Of a stretch of 64,000 bases of DNA, positions 1 through 9,291 are shown piece after piece. A program made the position numbers and the translations under genes. This DNA is from Phototrophicus methaneseepsis (GTDB lineage: Bacteria > Chloroflexota > Anaerolineae > Aggregatilineales > Phototrophicaceae): positions 3,224,001 through 3,288,000 of the forward strand of contig NZ_CP062983.1 in NCBI RefSeq assembly GCF_015500095.1. Reading direction: 5' to 3'. Under the pieces are notes generated by a model, which was not told where the DNA came from, did not search any database, and saw only the letters and a list, made by a program, of their open reading frames with translations. How positions within the stretch are numbered: position 1 is the first letter of the stretch; each line of letters begins with the position of its first letter.

Positions 1-188
1 GGCAATGTAACAACCTGACGGCATAAGGCACTCAGTGGTGTGACTTCAGGCGATGTTTCATCATGAAAGCTCATCAGGGTGATGTCATGTCCCGCCTGAC
101 TCAGGCCTTCGATGATGCCATAGGCGCGCAGGGCACCCCCGGAAGCCGGTGGGTATGGCAATGCCGCTGTAATGATGAGAATACGCAA
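1..188 (-). CDS. Glycosyltransferase family 4, N-terminal part (cut by window edge)
   Basis: On the minus strand a frame open to the window edge translates to a typical GT4 N-terminus: a beta strand (RILIITAALPY), then PPASGG.LRAY and a helix ending in AGHDITL. In this family that first loop binds the activated sugar donor, and the enzymes move a sugar from a nucleotide donor to a lipid or polysaccharide acceptor at the cytoplasmic face. I placed the start at a TTG (188), because no ATG lies in frame nearby and an AAGG sequence sits about 9 bases upstream; the start is uncertain. The next upstream gene on the same strand is another glycosyltransferase, so both probably belong to one surface-polysaccharide cluster. 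Only about 62 residues are visible. Confidence 0.6.
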   Translation of the reverse strand, partial: MRILIITAALPYPPASGGALRAYGIIEGLSQAGHDITLMSFHDETSPEVTPLSALCRQVVTL

Positions 189-233
189 AAGGAACGCCCT
201 TGCTGCCTGAATACTGCATCGGATTATAGGGCT

Positions 234-1334
234 TTAGAGCAGGGATGTGTAGACGCGTCGTGCAATCTCTGCGGAGTTGGCCCATGTGTAGCTGCTGGCG
301 CGTTGGATCGCCCGCTGGCACATGTCCTGGTACCATGCATCATCTGTGAGCGCGATACGCAGTGCTTCTGCAATGGCGTCCGAGTCTTCAGGGTCGAAGC
401 GCAGGCCAACATCTCCCATGACTTCCGGGAATGCGGAGCGGTCACTGGCAATAGGCACTGTTCCACATGCCATCGCCTCTAAAAGCGGTAAGCCAAAGCC
501 TTCGTAGAAGGATGGGGCGGCGAGCACACGTGCTAGATTGTAGACGGCAGGGAGCTGCTCATCTGTGACGTTCATCCGCCATAAGATATGCTCGTCAATA
601 TCCAGGGCGGCAATTTGGGTCTGTGTTTCCTCAAAGAGCCATCCTGGCCGCCCAACGAGTACAACAGGCGGCGCGTCTGGCATCTGGGCCAGCAGCGCTT
701 TATAGGCTGTTAGCAGACCGATGATGTTCTTGCGTGGCTCATAAGTGCCGACGTGCAAAATATAATCGTCTGGTAAGTGGAGTGCCTCTTGAACGGGGTG
801 ACAGGCTTCTTTTGAAAGCGGACGAAAACGCGGGTCCACGCCATGGGGTTGGACTGTGATTTTACTTTCAGGGATATTCAGCAATGTCATGAGATCATCG
901 CGGGCGCTGCTACTGACTGCCAGAATGTGATCCGCATGATGGCAGGCCCAATCAATCTTGTCATTATAGTAGCGGCGTGCATTAGCAGTGAGGTACTGCG
1001 GATAGTGCAAAAAGGTCAGGTCATGCACTGTGATGACATGCCGTTTAGCACCTCGCAGGGGCGGTATAAAATCCGGGCTGTGGAAGACATCTAGCTGGTG
1101 TGGCAGCAGTTCTATAGAGAGGGCAATCTGCTCAAAACGGTTATGTGGTGGGGTAATCAGCTTTTTTTCTGCCAGGTTCGGCGTTATGCGCTCTGCTGCT
1201 TTACGGTGTGCAAAGAGCGTGATATTTAAAGGGCCTTCATCGTCTGAGAAGGCCTGAGCTAATGAGCGAATATAGGTGCTGATCCCACCATCGCGGTAGG
1301 CAAGTAAGCGTGCATCAATGCCAATCTTATTCAT
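234..1334 (-). CDS. Glycosyltransferase family 4 (GT-B fold)
   Basis: This 366-residue protein has the two-domain GT-B layout of family GT4. The N-terminal half starts with IGIDARLLAYRDGGISTY, the donor-side glycine loop. The C-terminal half has HVGTYEPRKNI, the entry to the second Rossmann domain, and SFYEGFGLPLLEAMACGTVPIASD, the EX7E signature that contacts the nucleotide sugar. Members transfer hexoses from nucleotide donors during polysaccharide or glycolipid synthesis. Length is normal and no signal peptide is seen, so it should be cytoplasmic or peripheral. The partial glycosyltransferase follows in the same direction with a gap of about 45 bases, suggesting co-transcription. Donor and acceptor cannot be read from sequence. 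Confidence 0.9.
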   Translation of the reverse strand: MNKIGIDARLLAYRDGGISTYIRSLAQAFSDDEGPLNITLFAHRKAAERITPNLAEKKLITPPHNRFEQIALSIELLPHQLDVFHSPDFIPPLRGAKRHVITVHDLTFLHYPQYLTANARRYYNDKIDWACHHADHILAVSSSARDDLMTLLNIPESKITVQPHGVDPRFRPLSKEACHPVQEALHLPDDYILHVGTYEPRKNIIGLLTAYKALLAQMPDAPPVVLVGRPGWLFEETQTQIAALDIDEHILWRMNVTDEQLPAVYNLARVLAAPSFYEGFGLPLLEAMACGTVPIASDRSAFPEVMGDVGLRFDPEDSDAIAEALRIALTDDAWYQDMCQRAIQRASSYTWANSAEIARRVYTSLL

Positions 1335-1361
1335 GCAGGCTAGTATACTGACCGAGTGTGC

Positions 1362-1682
1362 TTAAGACCAGTTGCGGTAAAAGAGCAATCGCCAGACGAC
1401 AGGCCATGTCAACACAGCTAGCAGTAAGAATATGAACGCACCACCTAAAAAGCCCGCAGCTACGCCGGAGATGAGGCCAATAATGGCATAGCTGATTAAC
1501 CCGATGCAGCCGCTAATAGGGAAAACAATACACCCCACACAACTGTTGCGAACGTTGCGTAGAGTGGCTAGCAGGTAAAACACACTGATGCTGAAGAAAA
1601 TCCCTAAACGGATTGCATCAGCGGTACGAAGGGCAGCTAAAGCCTGCATCATATTTAACGATCTAATTATTGTTAGCGTCAC
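1362..1682 (-). CDS. Small hypothetical membrane protein
   Basis: This 106-residue protein is not one I recognise. It carries two or three hydrophobic stretches (about residues 26-40, 50-72 and 76-100) separated by a short cytoplasmic-looking loop, RNVRNSCVGC. The start given is a GTG; an ATG pair ten codons further in (1652) is an equally possible start because neither has a clear ribosome binding site. It lies between a glycosyltransferase and a binding-protein gene on the same strand, but the spacing says little about function. The hydrophobic pattern and the absence of a competing frame make a real small membrane protein likely. Confidence 0.55.
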   Translation of the reverse strand: MTLTIIRSLNMMQALAALRTADAIRLGIFFSISVFYLLATLRNVRNSCVGCIVFPISGCIGLISYAIIGLISGVAAGFLGGAFIFLLLAVLTWPVVWRLLFYRNWS

Positions 1683-1769
1683 TTATATCATATTCGTCAG
1701 AGCCGCTGATGAGGCCCCCAGTTAGTAGGGGATTGATGGCATTTTGTTTCTATTTAGACGCTCTTCTAT

Positions 1770-2546
1770 TTAGAACCACTTCTCTATCAGCACAGTGATT
1801 TCGCCAGATTGTTGCAGAGAGTCGAGCGCCTGATCTAACTGTTTGGTCAGGGCCGGACGTTCTCTTCTTGTGGCGATGGCGAATGGCACACTGGTGATGG
1901 AGGCCGCATAGAGGGAAACATCATTGGGTGGCGTATATAGCAGAAAACTGGTCTGATCGACGAGGGCAGCATGGGCTTCGTCTGTTATCACAGCGTCCAG
2001 GGCGTATTCGGGGCGTTCATAGGGCCGCTGCGTTAAATCGGCGAGTTGAATGGACCATTGGCGCGCAAGTGAATCTGCTTCACTGCCGAATTCAAAAGCT
2101 AAGACATGTCGTGTCAGGGCTTCTTGTTGGATGAAGTCGGAATGGGTCGCCACAAGTTGCAAACCATCATCATAATAGGGGCGTGTGTAACGCACATCAT
2201 CCATGCGGCTGGCATCAATCACGAGGGTTGCGATCAAGCAATCAACTTGCTCTGTCAGTAAAGCATCGTATAAACTGTCGAATCCCAAAACGACAAAATG
2301 AACAGTTAAATCCAGCTCAGCAGCCAGGGCATTGGCAAGGTCAATTTCAAAGCCTGCTAATGCATTGTCATGAATTGTTGCAAATGGAGGGAGGCTGGGA
2401 TCAATGCCGACTCGCAAAGTCGCTCCGGCTTCTAATGGTTGATCCACCGTAGGGGTATTCAGGCTGCGCCAGATCAACGCGAAGGCAACGCTTACAATGA
2501 TGGCAAGTGCTATTAACGTTCTTCTATGATGGGCGGTGGATACCAT
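1770..2546 (-). CDS. Amino-acid-type ABC transporter substrate-binding protein (SBP family 3)
   Basis: The 258-residue product starts with an uncleaved-looking signal anchor (about residues 10-26) and continues with the family 3 solute-binding fold: LRVGIDPSLPPF, then GFEIDLANALAAEL, then DCLIATLVIDASRMDDVRYTRPYY. That last pattern resembles the classic R.....F..PY segment that holds the alpha-carboxylate and amino groups of an amino acid. Such proteins capture polar amino acids outside the membrane and pass them to a permease. No permease or ATPase gene is beside it, so it is an orphan binding protein or a sensor-like relative. The start ATG at 2546 has AGGAA about 9 bases upstream and lies inside the end of the preceding gene (34-base overlap), implying coupled translation. 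Confidence 0.85.
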   Translation of the reverse strand: MVSTAHHRRTLIALAIIVSVAFALIWRSLNTPTVDQPLEAGATLRVGIDPSLPPFATIHDNALAGFEIDLANALAAELDLTVHFVVLGFDSLYDALLTEQVDCLIATLVIDASRMDDVRYTRPYYDDGLQLVATHSDFIQQEALTRHVLAFEFGSEADSLARQWSIQLADLTQRPYERPEYALDAVITDEAHAALVDQTSFLLYTPPNDVSLYAASITSVPFAIATRRERPALTKQLDQALDSLQQSGEITVLIEKWF

Positions 2547-3682
2547 AAGGGTGTTTCCTGTTCATCGCCATGCGCGTAATCCTGGATGGCATAGTAAATC
2601 GGTTTGGCCTGGAATGCAGGTGTCAAAAGTGTGAAGTAATCGGGGTAGTTATAGGTTGGGGCAGGATAACGCAGTGCCCAGACGCAGAGCGTTTTTGCCC
2701 AGGGCCAGTTTTCATCTGCCCATTGGAATGCTTTTATCGTGTATTGCGCCCGTTGAGCTGGCGTCACGCTGTTAGCCCACCTTGGATGATCGTTCCAGCC
2801 CATCTCGGTGATATAAACGGGCTTGACCTCATCACCAAATTCAGTCATAACTGCCCGCAGCAGCTCTGCGCGCCTGAAGTTGAGCGTATCTGATGATGGT
2901 GTGGCTTCTGCCGGATAGGTGAACCCATACGTATGAATAGCTAGTGCGTCGAAGGAATCCCCCGCACCTGCTTCATACATGCCGCGTAAGTAGTCAATAT
3001 CGTTCATACCATTTGCGCTGTCGGCGGATTCCAATGTCGGCGCGAGTGCCCCGGCCAGTATCTCTACATCCGGGTTGGCTTCTTTGATGACTGGATAGAC
3101 CGCTTGCAGCAAGTTTGCATAAGCGGCGGGGTCTACGGCTTGGAAGCCCCATTCAAACGAGAGATTGGGTTCATTCCAGATGATGATCTGTGAAATTTCG
3201 TTTTTGTAGCGTGATGCGAATTTCGCGGCAAAAGCGGCGAAATCTGCATAATTTTCTGAGGTTAGATAGTTCAGTGTGGTTGATTGGTCTTCGGCAGTTG
3301 GGCGCGCCCATTCAGGTACATAGCCCAGGCGAGCAATCACCTGAATACCCTGGTTTTGCGCATGCTGCATAATCGTATCGACCTGAGACCAATTATAGTT
3401 GCCTGGTGAAGGCTCGATATAAGCCCATGGGAAGAACTCAACAATTGTGGTCGCCCCCATTTCTCGGACCATGCGCAGGGATTGCTGAATCTTCCATTCA
3501 TGTACTTCATCAATGAGGCGGGTATGGACGCAAATTTGTCGATGCTGCGTTTGGACAACCTGTGGAGTGCCCAGTGTGGCACGTGGGGCAGGGGGCATAA
3601 TAAGCCCGACTAGGCCTATAAAAAGCCACCATTTCCAAGTGTAATATATATTATTTGATAATACTATCAATGGTGAATTCAT
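2513..3682 (-). CDS. Membrane-anchored clan GH-A glycoside hydrolase (GH39/GH5-like)
   Basis: This 389-residue protein has an N-terminal hydrophobic segment (about residues 14-32, WWLFIGLVGLIMPPAP) followed by a TIM-barrel glycosidase. Visible strand-end motifs are TIVEFFPWAYIEPSPGNYNW, VIARLGYVPEWARP, IIIWNEPNLSFEWG (the NE pair with the general acid/base Glu) and PVYITEMGW (the nucleophile Glu). This arrangement is shared by clan GH-A families acting on beta-linked glycosides. The substrate is not readable. The membrane anchor puts the catalytic domain outside the cytoplasm. The 3' end overlaps the start of the solute-binding gene by 34 bases, so the two are probably made from one message. 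About 215 AT-rich bases separate it from the divergent TIR gene. Confidence 0.8.
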   Translation of the reverse strand: MNSPLIVLSNNIYYTWKWWLFIGLVGLIMPPAPRATLGTPQVVQTQHRQICVHTRLIDEVHEWKIQQSLRMVREMGATTIVEFFPWAYIEPSPGNYNWSQVDTIMQHAQNQGIQVIARLGYVPEWARPTAEDQSTTLNYLTSENYADFAAFAAKFASRYKNEISQIIIWNEPNLSFEWGFQAVDPAAYANLLQAVYPVIKEANPDVEILAGALAPTLESADSANGMNDIDYLRGMYEAGAGDSFDALAIHTYGFTYPAEATPSSDTLNFRRAELLRAVMTEFGDEVKPVYITEMGWNDHPRWANSVTPAQRAQYTIKAFQWADENWPWAKTLCVWALRYPAPTYNYPDYFTLLTPAFQAKPIYYAIQDYAHGDEQETPLWYPPPIIEER

Positions 3683-3896
3683 CGTAATGACATTAAGATT
3701 GACATTATGGGGTTAAACAACCGTTACATAAGTTATTACGCACAATCTTTTATCAATTCTAAATCAATCCATATAATACAATAATGTAACACTTAAGTCA
3801 TTAACGCTTAATTGTTATAATCCTTCACGATACGTCACGTTATATAATCTTACAATAAAAGCAAGTGTGACAGGTTGGAGCACTAGGTAACATGTC

Positions 3897-5357
3897 ATGA
3901 AACTATTTTTCAGCTATGCAAGGGTTGATCGCCTAACTGCCTTCAAAATCATTGAACTGGTCGATATCCACGATGTCTGGTACGACCAGCGTCTTTACGT
4001 TGGCGAAAAGTGGTGGCCCAAAATCGTTGAAGAGATCGAAAAAGCTGAAGGATTTGTTTACCTCATTTCGCCTGATTCGCTCAAGTCGAAATATTGTAAC
4101 AAAGAATTGGCATTAGCGGCGAATCAAGGTAAGCATATCTTTCCTGTGCTCATCCAACCGGTAACTGATCTGCCAAAAGCTTTGGCACATCTGACGCATA
4201 TTGATATGACAGAAGGCTTGAACCCTGTCAATGTTAAGAGCCTGCTCAATACGGTGACGTTGGCAGAGCGCAACGGGATTGAAAGCCCTAAGGTCGATAT
4301 GCCCTTAGCTGATAACGAACCCACTTTTAACCCGGCGACTTTTTTGCAGGATGCGACAGAGGCAATTCGCAAACAGGATTTTGATACGGCCGTTTATTTG
4401 CTGCGGCTCGCTAAAGAGCGTAAGCTTGCGGACCCGACGAATCTCGTCTCTATGATGCTCAAGCATGCTGAGGAAAAGCTCGAAAAGCAAACCTATAACA
4501 AGGCTGCTCAGCGAGATTATGAAACAATCCTCGCTTTGGTGAACAGGCCCGGCACCCAGGAATTGGGCTGCCAGGCGTTTACCTCATTCCGAGAAAAATA
4601 CCCTGATTATGATCCGAACAATATCGCTTCGATTTGTTCGACGACGCTTTTACCCAATTTGACGTGGTGTACTGTGCCTAATGGGGAAGTCTCTCTGTCC
4701 TACGAGACGAAGCGCATTACCTATCATGTGTACACCTTTAAGATGAGTCAGTACCCCATCACGAACTCGCAGTTCCAGATGTTCATTGATGCATCGGATG
4801 GTTATTGCGATAGCAAGTGGTGGGATTTTTCTCACGAAGCGTGCATGTGGCGTAAATACAATAAAGTGCCGATGTCCCCTGCTGAAGGCTATGGCGATCA
4901 CCCACGCGTTAACGTTTGTTGGTATGAAGCAATGGCATTTTGTCGTTGGCTGAGCCATAAGACCGGTATGAACATTGCCCTGCCGACGGAACCTCAGTGG
5001 AAGCGTGCCGCTCAGGGAGATGATACGCGCCTATACCCATGGGGCAATCGTTTTGATAGCTTGCTCTGTAACACACGCGATTCCAAGATTAAGCGCACGA
5101 CAGATGTACGTCGTTATGCGAAGGGTGCCAGCCCTTATGGTGTGATGGATATGGCGGGGAATGTGTGGGAATGGTGTCGTAATATGCCCTATGGGCCGAC
5201 GACAAATTACCTTGATTTAGCTGGAGATCATGAGCGCGTTGCGCGCGGTGGGTCCTACTCAAGTCAACGGATGATGGTGCGCAACAATCATCATATGATA
5301 TTTGCTCCGGATTCACACTGGAACACGGTTGGGTTCCGAGTGGTGGCGGAATCCTGA
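3897..5357 (+). CDS. TIR domain fused to formylglycine-generating-enzyme (SUMF1) fold
   Basis: This 486-residue fusion opens with a TIR domain (about residues 1-110): KLFFSYARVD, then WYDQRLYVGEKWW, then VYLISPDSLKSKYCNKELALA. Glu70 in the last motif sits where NAD-cleaving TIR domains have their catalytic Glu. A helical linker (about 130-250) follows. The C-terminal domain (about 255-485) is a formylglycine-generating-enzyme fold: MSQYPITNSQFQMFI, HPRVNVCWYEAMAFCRWLS, LPTEPQWKRAA.G......YPWGN, GVMDMAGNVWEWC, RVARGGSYSS and VGFRVV. Catalytic FGEs carry a Cys after GGSY; here it is Ser, so the domain probably binds rather than oxidises. TIR domains of this type either scaffold or hydrolyse NAD+. 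The gene stands alone, divergent from a glycosidase gene, with no obvious partner, so a signalling or defence role is inference. Confidence 0.88.
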   Translation: MKLFFSYARVDRLTAFKIIELVDIHDVWYDQRLYVGEKWWPKIVEEIEKAEGFVYLISPDSLKSKYCNKELALAANQGKHIFPVLIQPVTDLPKALAHLTHIDMTEGLNPVNVKSLLNTVTLAERNGIESPKVDMPLADNEPTFNPATFLQDATEAIRKQDFDTAVYLLRLAKERKLADPTNLVSMMLKHAEEKLEKQTYNKAAQRDYETILALVNRPGTQELGCQAFTSFREKYPDYDPNNIASICSTTLLPNLTWCTVPNGEVSLSYETKRITYHVYTFKMSQYPITNSQFQMFIDASDGYCDSKWWDFSHEACMWRKYNKVPMSPAEGYGDHPRVNVCWYEAMAFCRWLSHKTGMNIALPTEPQWKRAAQGDDTRLYPWGNRFDSLLCNTRDSKIKRTTDVRRYAKGASPYGVMDMAGNVWEWCRNMPYGPTTNYLDLAGDHERVARGGSYSSQRMMVRNNHHMIFAPDSHWNTVGFRVVAES

Positions 5358-5381
5358 ATAGACTGATTCCAGTATTTACGT

Positions 5382-5410
5382 AAAAGGGCAGCACTGGCTG
5401 CCCTTTTTTT
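5382..5410. terminator. Bidirectional intrinsic terminator
   Basis: A perfect stem, AAAGGGCAG paired with CTGCCCTTT around a CACTGG-type loop, is followed by a run of T on the plus strand and by a shorter T run on the minus strand. It lies between the convergent TIR-FGE and msrA genes and can end both. Confidence 0.85.
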
Positions 5411-5442
5411 GTGCCTGATTATGATCCTGAGTCGCTTAAATC

Positions 5443-5979
5443 TCAGGCCTTGAGGCGTTCGAGGTGCTGCTTACGGAACTTTGCGACCTTCGGCGCGATA
5501 ACCACCGTGCAGTAACCCTGATTCGGGTTATTTTCGAAGTATTCCTGGTGATAATCTTCAGCCGGATAGAATGTGTCGATGGGGGTTACTTCTGTAACAA
5601 CCGGGTTCTGCCATACGTCGGAAGCATTTACATTCGCGATTGTGGCTTCAGCGATTTCTTTCTGCTCTGGCGTATGGTAATAGATCGCGCTGCGATACTG
5701 CGTACCAATATCATTCCCCTGCCGGTTAAGTGTCGTTGGGTCATGAATGGTGAAGAAGACATCCAGCAAATCCTGGAACGTAATCATTTCTGGATCATAT
5801 TTGACCTGCACAACTTCTGCATGGCCTGTATTGCCTGTGCAGACTTGCTGATAAGTTGGGTTCTGTATGTGGCCGCCAGCATAGCCGGAGACGACATCCT
5901 GAACACCTTTGAGCTGATCATAGACGGCTTCTAGGCACCAGAAGCAGCCACCAGCTAGTGTTGCAGTTTCGAGCGGCAT
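5443..5979 (-). CDS. msrA: Peptide-methionine (S)-S-oxide reductase MsrA
   Basis: The 178-residue protein matches MsrA along its length. It reduces methionine-S-sulfoxide in proteins and as free amino acid, using thioredoxin. The catalytic signature [13 protein letters not shown] holds the nucleophilic Cys, followed by [49 protein letters not shown] and [13 protein letters not shown], all standard. The GCFWC motif lies near residue 12, the usual position for short bacterial MsrA, supporting the ATG at 5979. No resolving Cys-rich tail is present (the C-terminus ends [12 protein letters not shown]). It is a single gene ending at a shared terminator. Confidence 0.95.
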   Translation of the reverse strand: MPLETATLAGGCFWCLEAVYDQLKGVQDVVSGYAGGHIQNPTYQQVCTGNTGHAEVVQVKYDPEMITFQDLLDVFFTIHDPTTLNRQGNDIGTQYRSAIYYHTPEQKEIAEATIANVNASDVWQNPVVTEVTPIDTFYPAEDYHQEYFENNPNQGYCTVVIAPKVAKFRKQHLERLKA

Positions 5980-6155
5980 ATTCGTTTCCTTTTTGACTTT
6001 GTGTCAATGTGTTTGTGTGGATGATATGGATGGCAGTGTCGATGATGATGGGCACAAAATGTTATATGTGCCCATCCTGATTTTGTGAAGGGTTTGCTAT
6101 CTACCTGATGCCACGTCAGGGAACAATCTTACATGCCTGATGCCGTGCGTAGACA

Positions 6156-7433
6156 CTAGCTCCACAGTCGATCATGCGATCTTTCGTTGTCCCAGGCATC
6201 TGTTGGGCCAAAGTAACCCCATTGACAGCGCTCATCCATACACTGACGCAGTGCTTCTTCGTTGACATCTTCAAAACCAAGCCCTGGTGCTTCTGGAACG
6301 ATGGCATAGCCATCCTTGATGAAGGGTTTTTCGATACCGTCAACGAGGTCATCCCACCAGGGCAGGTCCACAGAGTGATTTTCCAGGACGAAGAAATTCT
6401 CTGTAGCCGCAGCACAATGGATATTCGCCAGGAATGAAATTGGCGAGCCTGCGAAGTGCATCGCCATAGCGACGCCGTGCTCCTGGGCCAGATCACCAAT
6501 TTTCTTGGTTTCCATCAGCCCGCCAGATGTCGCAAGGTCTGGATGAATAACGGAGACGCCACGACTTTCCAGCAGGGGTTTAAAGCCTTCTTTCAGGTAG
6601 ATGTCTTCACCTGTGCAGATTGGCGTTGTGACAGAATTGGCGAGCCGGACGAACTGGTTCGTAAACTGCCAGGGGATCATATCCTCATACCAGGCCAGCG
6701 TGAATGAATCCAGAGCACGCCCAAGCCGAATGCAGGACTCTAGATTGATATGGCCGAAGTGATCAGCAGCGAGTGGCACTTCGTAACCGATGATTTCGCG
6801 CACCTGCCGGACGTATTCCACCAGATATTCAATGCCGATGTCGGTTATCTGAATGCCAGTAAAGGGGTGCATGATAGATTGGGTATCCAGCATAGAAGGG
6901 GGTGCAATCACGGCGTTGGGCACATCTTTGAGCAGTCCAATGCCGATGTCCATCTTCAGAAACTGAAATCCCCGTTCCATACGGCGCTTCAGACGGTGGC
7001 CCATTTCTGTGCCATCCATCATAGAATCTGTATCGCAGTAGCACAAAACGCGGTCACGGAATTTACCACCCAATAGCTGATAGGCGGGGACACCATAAGC
7101 TTTGCCAGCCAGGTCGAATAGTGCCATTTCGACGCCACAGACGCCGCCAGCTTGCCTCGCATGGAACCCAAACTGCTTGATCTTGCGGAAAATCTTATCA
7201 ATATTGCAGGGATTTTCTCCGACGAGGCGGCTTTTTAGCATAAGGGCAAAGGTTGGGCTGGCCCAATCGCGGACTTCGCCATAGCCGCTGATACCCTGAT
7301 TAGTATCAATGCGGATGAGGCTGGCATCCATAGGTAAGCCACGCAGGCTGCATATCCGCAAATCTGTGATGCGCAAATCCGATGGGCGAGAATGGGTGTT
7401 GACGTTGGATTCAATAGACGCCTCGGTTGTCAT
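6156..7433 (-). CDS. Enolase-superfamily (mandelate racemase / sugar-acid dehydratase-like) enzyme
   Basis: About 425 residues with the enolase-superfamily layout: an N-terminal capping domain (DLRITDLRICSLRG, TNQGISGYGEVRD) and a barrel with metal-ligand motifs PLAADHFGHIN, WYEDMIPWQ and CTGEDIYLKEGF, plus HPDLATSGGLMETKKIG and the MHFAGSP His segment. Members abstract a proton alpha to a carboxylate; relatives with this sequence style dehydrate aldonic acids such as mannonate or gluconate. The ATG at 7433 has a strong GGGAGGTGG ribosome site and overlaps the RraA-like stop by ATGA; a longer frame upstream lacks support. It is the last gene of a sugar-acid operon, so a sugar-acid dehydratase is more likely than a racemase. 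Substrate unknown. Confidence 0.87.
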   Translation of the reverse strand: MTTEASIESNVNTHSRPSDLRITDLRICSLRGLPMDASLIRIDTNQGISGYGEVRDWASPTFALMLKSRLVGENPCNIDKIFRKIKQFGFHARQAGGVCGVEMALFDLAGKAYGVPAYQLLGGKFRDRVLCYCDTDSMMDGTEMGHRLKRRMERGFQFLKMDIGIGLLKDVPNAVIAPPSMLDTQSIMHPFTGIQITDIGIEYLVEYVRQVREIIGYEVPLAADHFGHINLESCIRLGRALDSFTLAWYEDMIPWQFTNQFVRLANSVTTPICTGEDIYLKEGFKPLLESRGVSVIHPDLATSGGLMETKKIGDLAQEHGVAMAMHFAGSPISFLANIHCAAATENFFVLENHSVDLPWWDDLVDGIEKPFIKDGYAIVPEAPGLGFEDVNEEALRQCMDERCQWGYFGPTDAWDNERSHDRLWS

Positions 7434-8251
7434 GATCCCACCTCCCCGGTTTTCAGCCAGTGCTGATAATCCGCCTCGATGACATCCGGCCATGGGCTGA
7501 CGTCAATCTCACCCGGCGTATATTTGCCGATGCTCAGGCAGTACTTGCCGAAGGTATCGCGTGATTGGACATCTTCCGCTGTGTCGACAACTTCTTGCAC
7601 CAGATGAGGGGGGATAAAGATAACGCCTGTTGGCGTACCAAGGACGACATCACCCGGCAAGACTGTGACGCCGCCAATGCGAATCGGAATATTGATGCCT
7701 GCCAGCGTCACATCTGCGATGGCTGTAGGGTCCATCCCCCGGCAGAAGATCGTGCACTCTGTCAGTTCCCGGATGCCCTGATAATCGCGTATGCCGCCAT
7801 CAATGACAGCCCCGCGCTTGGTGCGCGCCTGCAGCGACGTTGAGAGATTATCGCCAACGAAGGTGCCGTCTTTGATCTTGCCGAATAGGTCTACGATCAT
7901 CACATCACCTTCGAGCAATGTATCAATGACCCACGAATTCTGGCCGCCAATGCGTCCCTGTTTTTCGCCTGTTTCCTGGACTAGATCATGATAATCGGGC
8001 CGGTGGGGCAGCATCATCGCTGTGACGCAGCGCCCAACGAGGATTTTATCCGGGTGTGTCTGGAACCAACCGCCTTCAAATTGGCGATGATACCCATGTG
8101 CTCTTAAAACGCCCCATGCCTGTTCCGTAGTGGCGTTTTTGAGCTTTTCGATGAGTTCATCGGGGACGTGCGGGCGGCCATCCTCAAAGCGACCAAAGGG
8201 ATTCAGTCGCGTAAGTTCAATCAGTTGATCTTTAGGCGGAGCAATATTCAT
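7430..8251 (-). CDS. RraA-family aldolase/decarboxylase-like protein
   Basis: The 273-residue protein carries the RraA / HMG-aldolase family core: VTAMMLPHRPD near the entry, VIVDLFGKIKDGTFVGDNL, then the diagnostic GAVIDGGIRDYQGI (Arg-Asp pair binding substrate and metal) and PGDVVLGTPTGVIFIPPHLVQEV. Family members are either inhibitors of RNase E or class II pyruvate aldolases and oxaloacetate decarboxylases that act on branched or hydroxylated acids. Because it is coupled by a 4-base ATGA overlap to an enolase-superfamily enzyme and follows a mannonate-dehydratase-like gene, the aldolase role in sugar-acid breakdown is favoured here. It is longer than E. coli RraA (about 160 residues) at its N-terminus, as in the catabolic branch. 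Confidence 0.85.
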   Translation of the reverse strand: MNIAPPKDQLIELTRLNPFGRFEDGRPHVPDELIEKLKNATTEQAWGVLRAHGYHRQFEGGWFQTHPDKILVGRCVTAMMLPHRPDYHDLVQETGEKQGRIGGQNSWVIDTLLEGDVMIVDLFGKIKDGTFVGDNLSTSLQARTKRGAVIDGGIRDYQGIRELTECTIFCRGMDPTAIADVTLAGINIPIRIGGVTVLPGDVVLGTPTGVIFIPPHLVQEVVDTAEDVQSRDTFGKYCLSIGKYTPGEIDVSPWPDVIEADYQHWLKTGEVGS

Positions 8252-8292
8252 CGTGTGACCTTATCAATTCAATTTAAGTAAAAGGCGTATTT

Positions 8293-9282
8293 CTACGCAT
8301 GGACAGCATCATTGGCGTAAACAGCTTCTCTTAAGCCTTTGATGTAGCCAATGGCGAACAAGCGACCAATTGAAGAATAGCCAGCTTGCTCATTATTATC
8401 ACCGACCATCGTCGGGACGTGGTCAGGACGGCAAACACCTTCAAAGCCAATATCATGATAGGCTTGCATACAGGCGAGCATATCGGTCTTGCCATCATCG
8501 TGGAAGGTTTCTTCGAAGTGTTCTGCTGTACCCCGCACATCCCGCATGTGGACGAAGAAGATTTTCTCACCAAAATGACGAATAACGCTGGGGAGGTCGT
8601 CTGTCATGAGCGTGAAGTTGCCTTGGCATAAGGTGATGCCATTCACGGGGCTGGGGAACATATCGAGCAAGCGCTGGAAGTTTTCCACACTGCGCATAAT
8701 CCGCCCCAATCCGCGGATGGGTGAAAGTGGCGGATCATCCGGGTGCATTGCCAGCTTCACATTCGCTTCTTCCGCCACAGGGATGACGCGCTCCAGGAAG
8801 TAATGCAAGTTTTCCCAGAGTTGTTCTTCCGTCACCTCGCCATATTCGGTTATTGGCTCATTCTGCATCAAGCTGTTGTCAAAGCCTGTAACGAGTGCAC
8901 CACCGCGTGTCTCGATGGTGGTTGAGGTGCGGGTCCAGTTAAAGACGGGCATCCATTCATAACACCATACCGGGATACCCAGTTTGCCCATATTGCGGAT
9001 GAGGTCACAGGTCGCTTCAATTTCTTCATCGCGCCCTGGCAGGCCCAACTTCGCTTTATCGAGCGGTGGGCGATTTTCCAAGACGTCGAAGCTGAACCCG
9101 CCATTCTCGTAAGCATCTTTATAGCGCTTCAGCGATGTATAGCTCCATGGAAGTTGTTCCTTAGGGACATCAAGCCCCTGGCTAAAATCCATTGTGCCTA
9201 CCACGTGGTCCACCCCGCATTGCTTCACCATCGTCCATAAGTCACTGGGGGTTGGTGGCAGGACCTCTGCAATTTTGATCAT
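8293..9282 (-). CDS. Mannonate dehydratase-like protein (UxuA family)
   Basis: The 329-residue product resembles mannonate dehydratase, which removes water from D-mannonate to give 2-keto-3-deoxygluconate in hexuronate catabolism. Diagnostic parts are [23 protein letters not shown] at the start, [36 protein letters not shown] (metal-binding His), [11 protein letters not shown] (Cys), FFVHMRDV and CRPDHVP. It is a xylose-isomerase-like TIM barrel needing a divalent metal. It is slightly shorter than E. coli UxuA (394 residues), as is common for the short form in other phyla. It sits 9 bases downstream of the epimerase gene and 41 bases upstream of the RraA-like gene, within one operon. Confidence 0.88.
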   Translation of the reverse strand: MIKIAEVLPPTPSDLWTMVKQCGVDHVVGTMDFSQGLDVPKEQLPWSYTSLKRYKDAYENGGFSFDVLENRPPLDKAKLGLPGRDEEIEATCDLIRNMGKLGIPVWCYEWMPVFNWTRTSTTIETRGGALVTGFDNSLMQNEPITEYGEVTEEQLWENLHYFLERVIPVAEEANVKLAMHPDDPPLSPIRGLGRIMRSVENFQRLLDMFPSPVNGITLCQGNFTLMTDDLPSVIRHFGEKIFFVHMRDVRGTAEHFEETFHDDGKTDMLACMQAYHDIGFEGVCRPDHVPTMVGDNNEQAGYSSIGRLFAIGYIKGLREAVYANDAVHA

Positions 9283-9291
9283 TTATAACTC

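Noticed and set aside
4650-5357. The FGE domain as an active sulfatase-activating enzyme
   Set aside because: The reactive Cys after GGSY is Ser and there is no sulfatase gene nearby.
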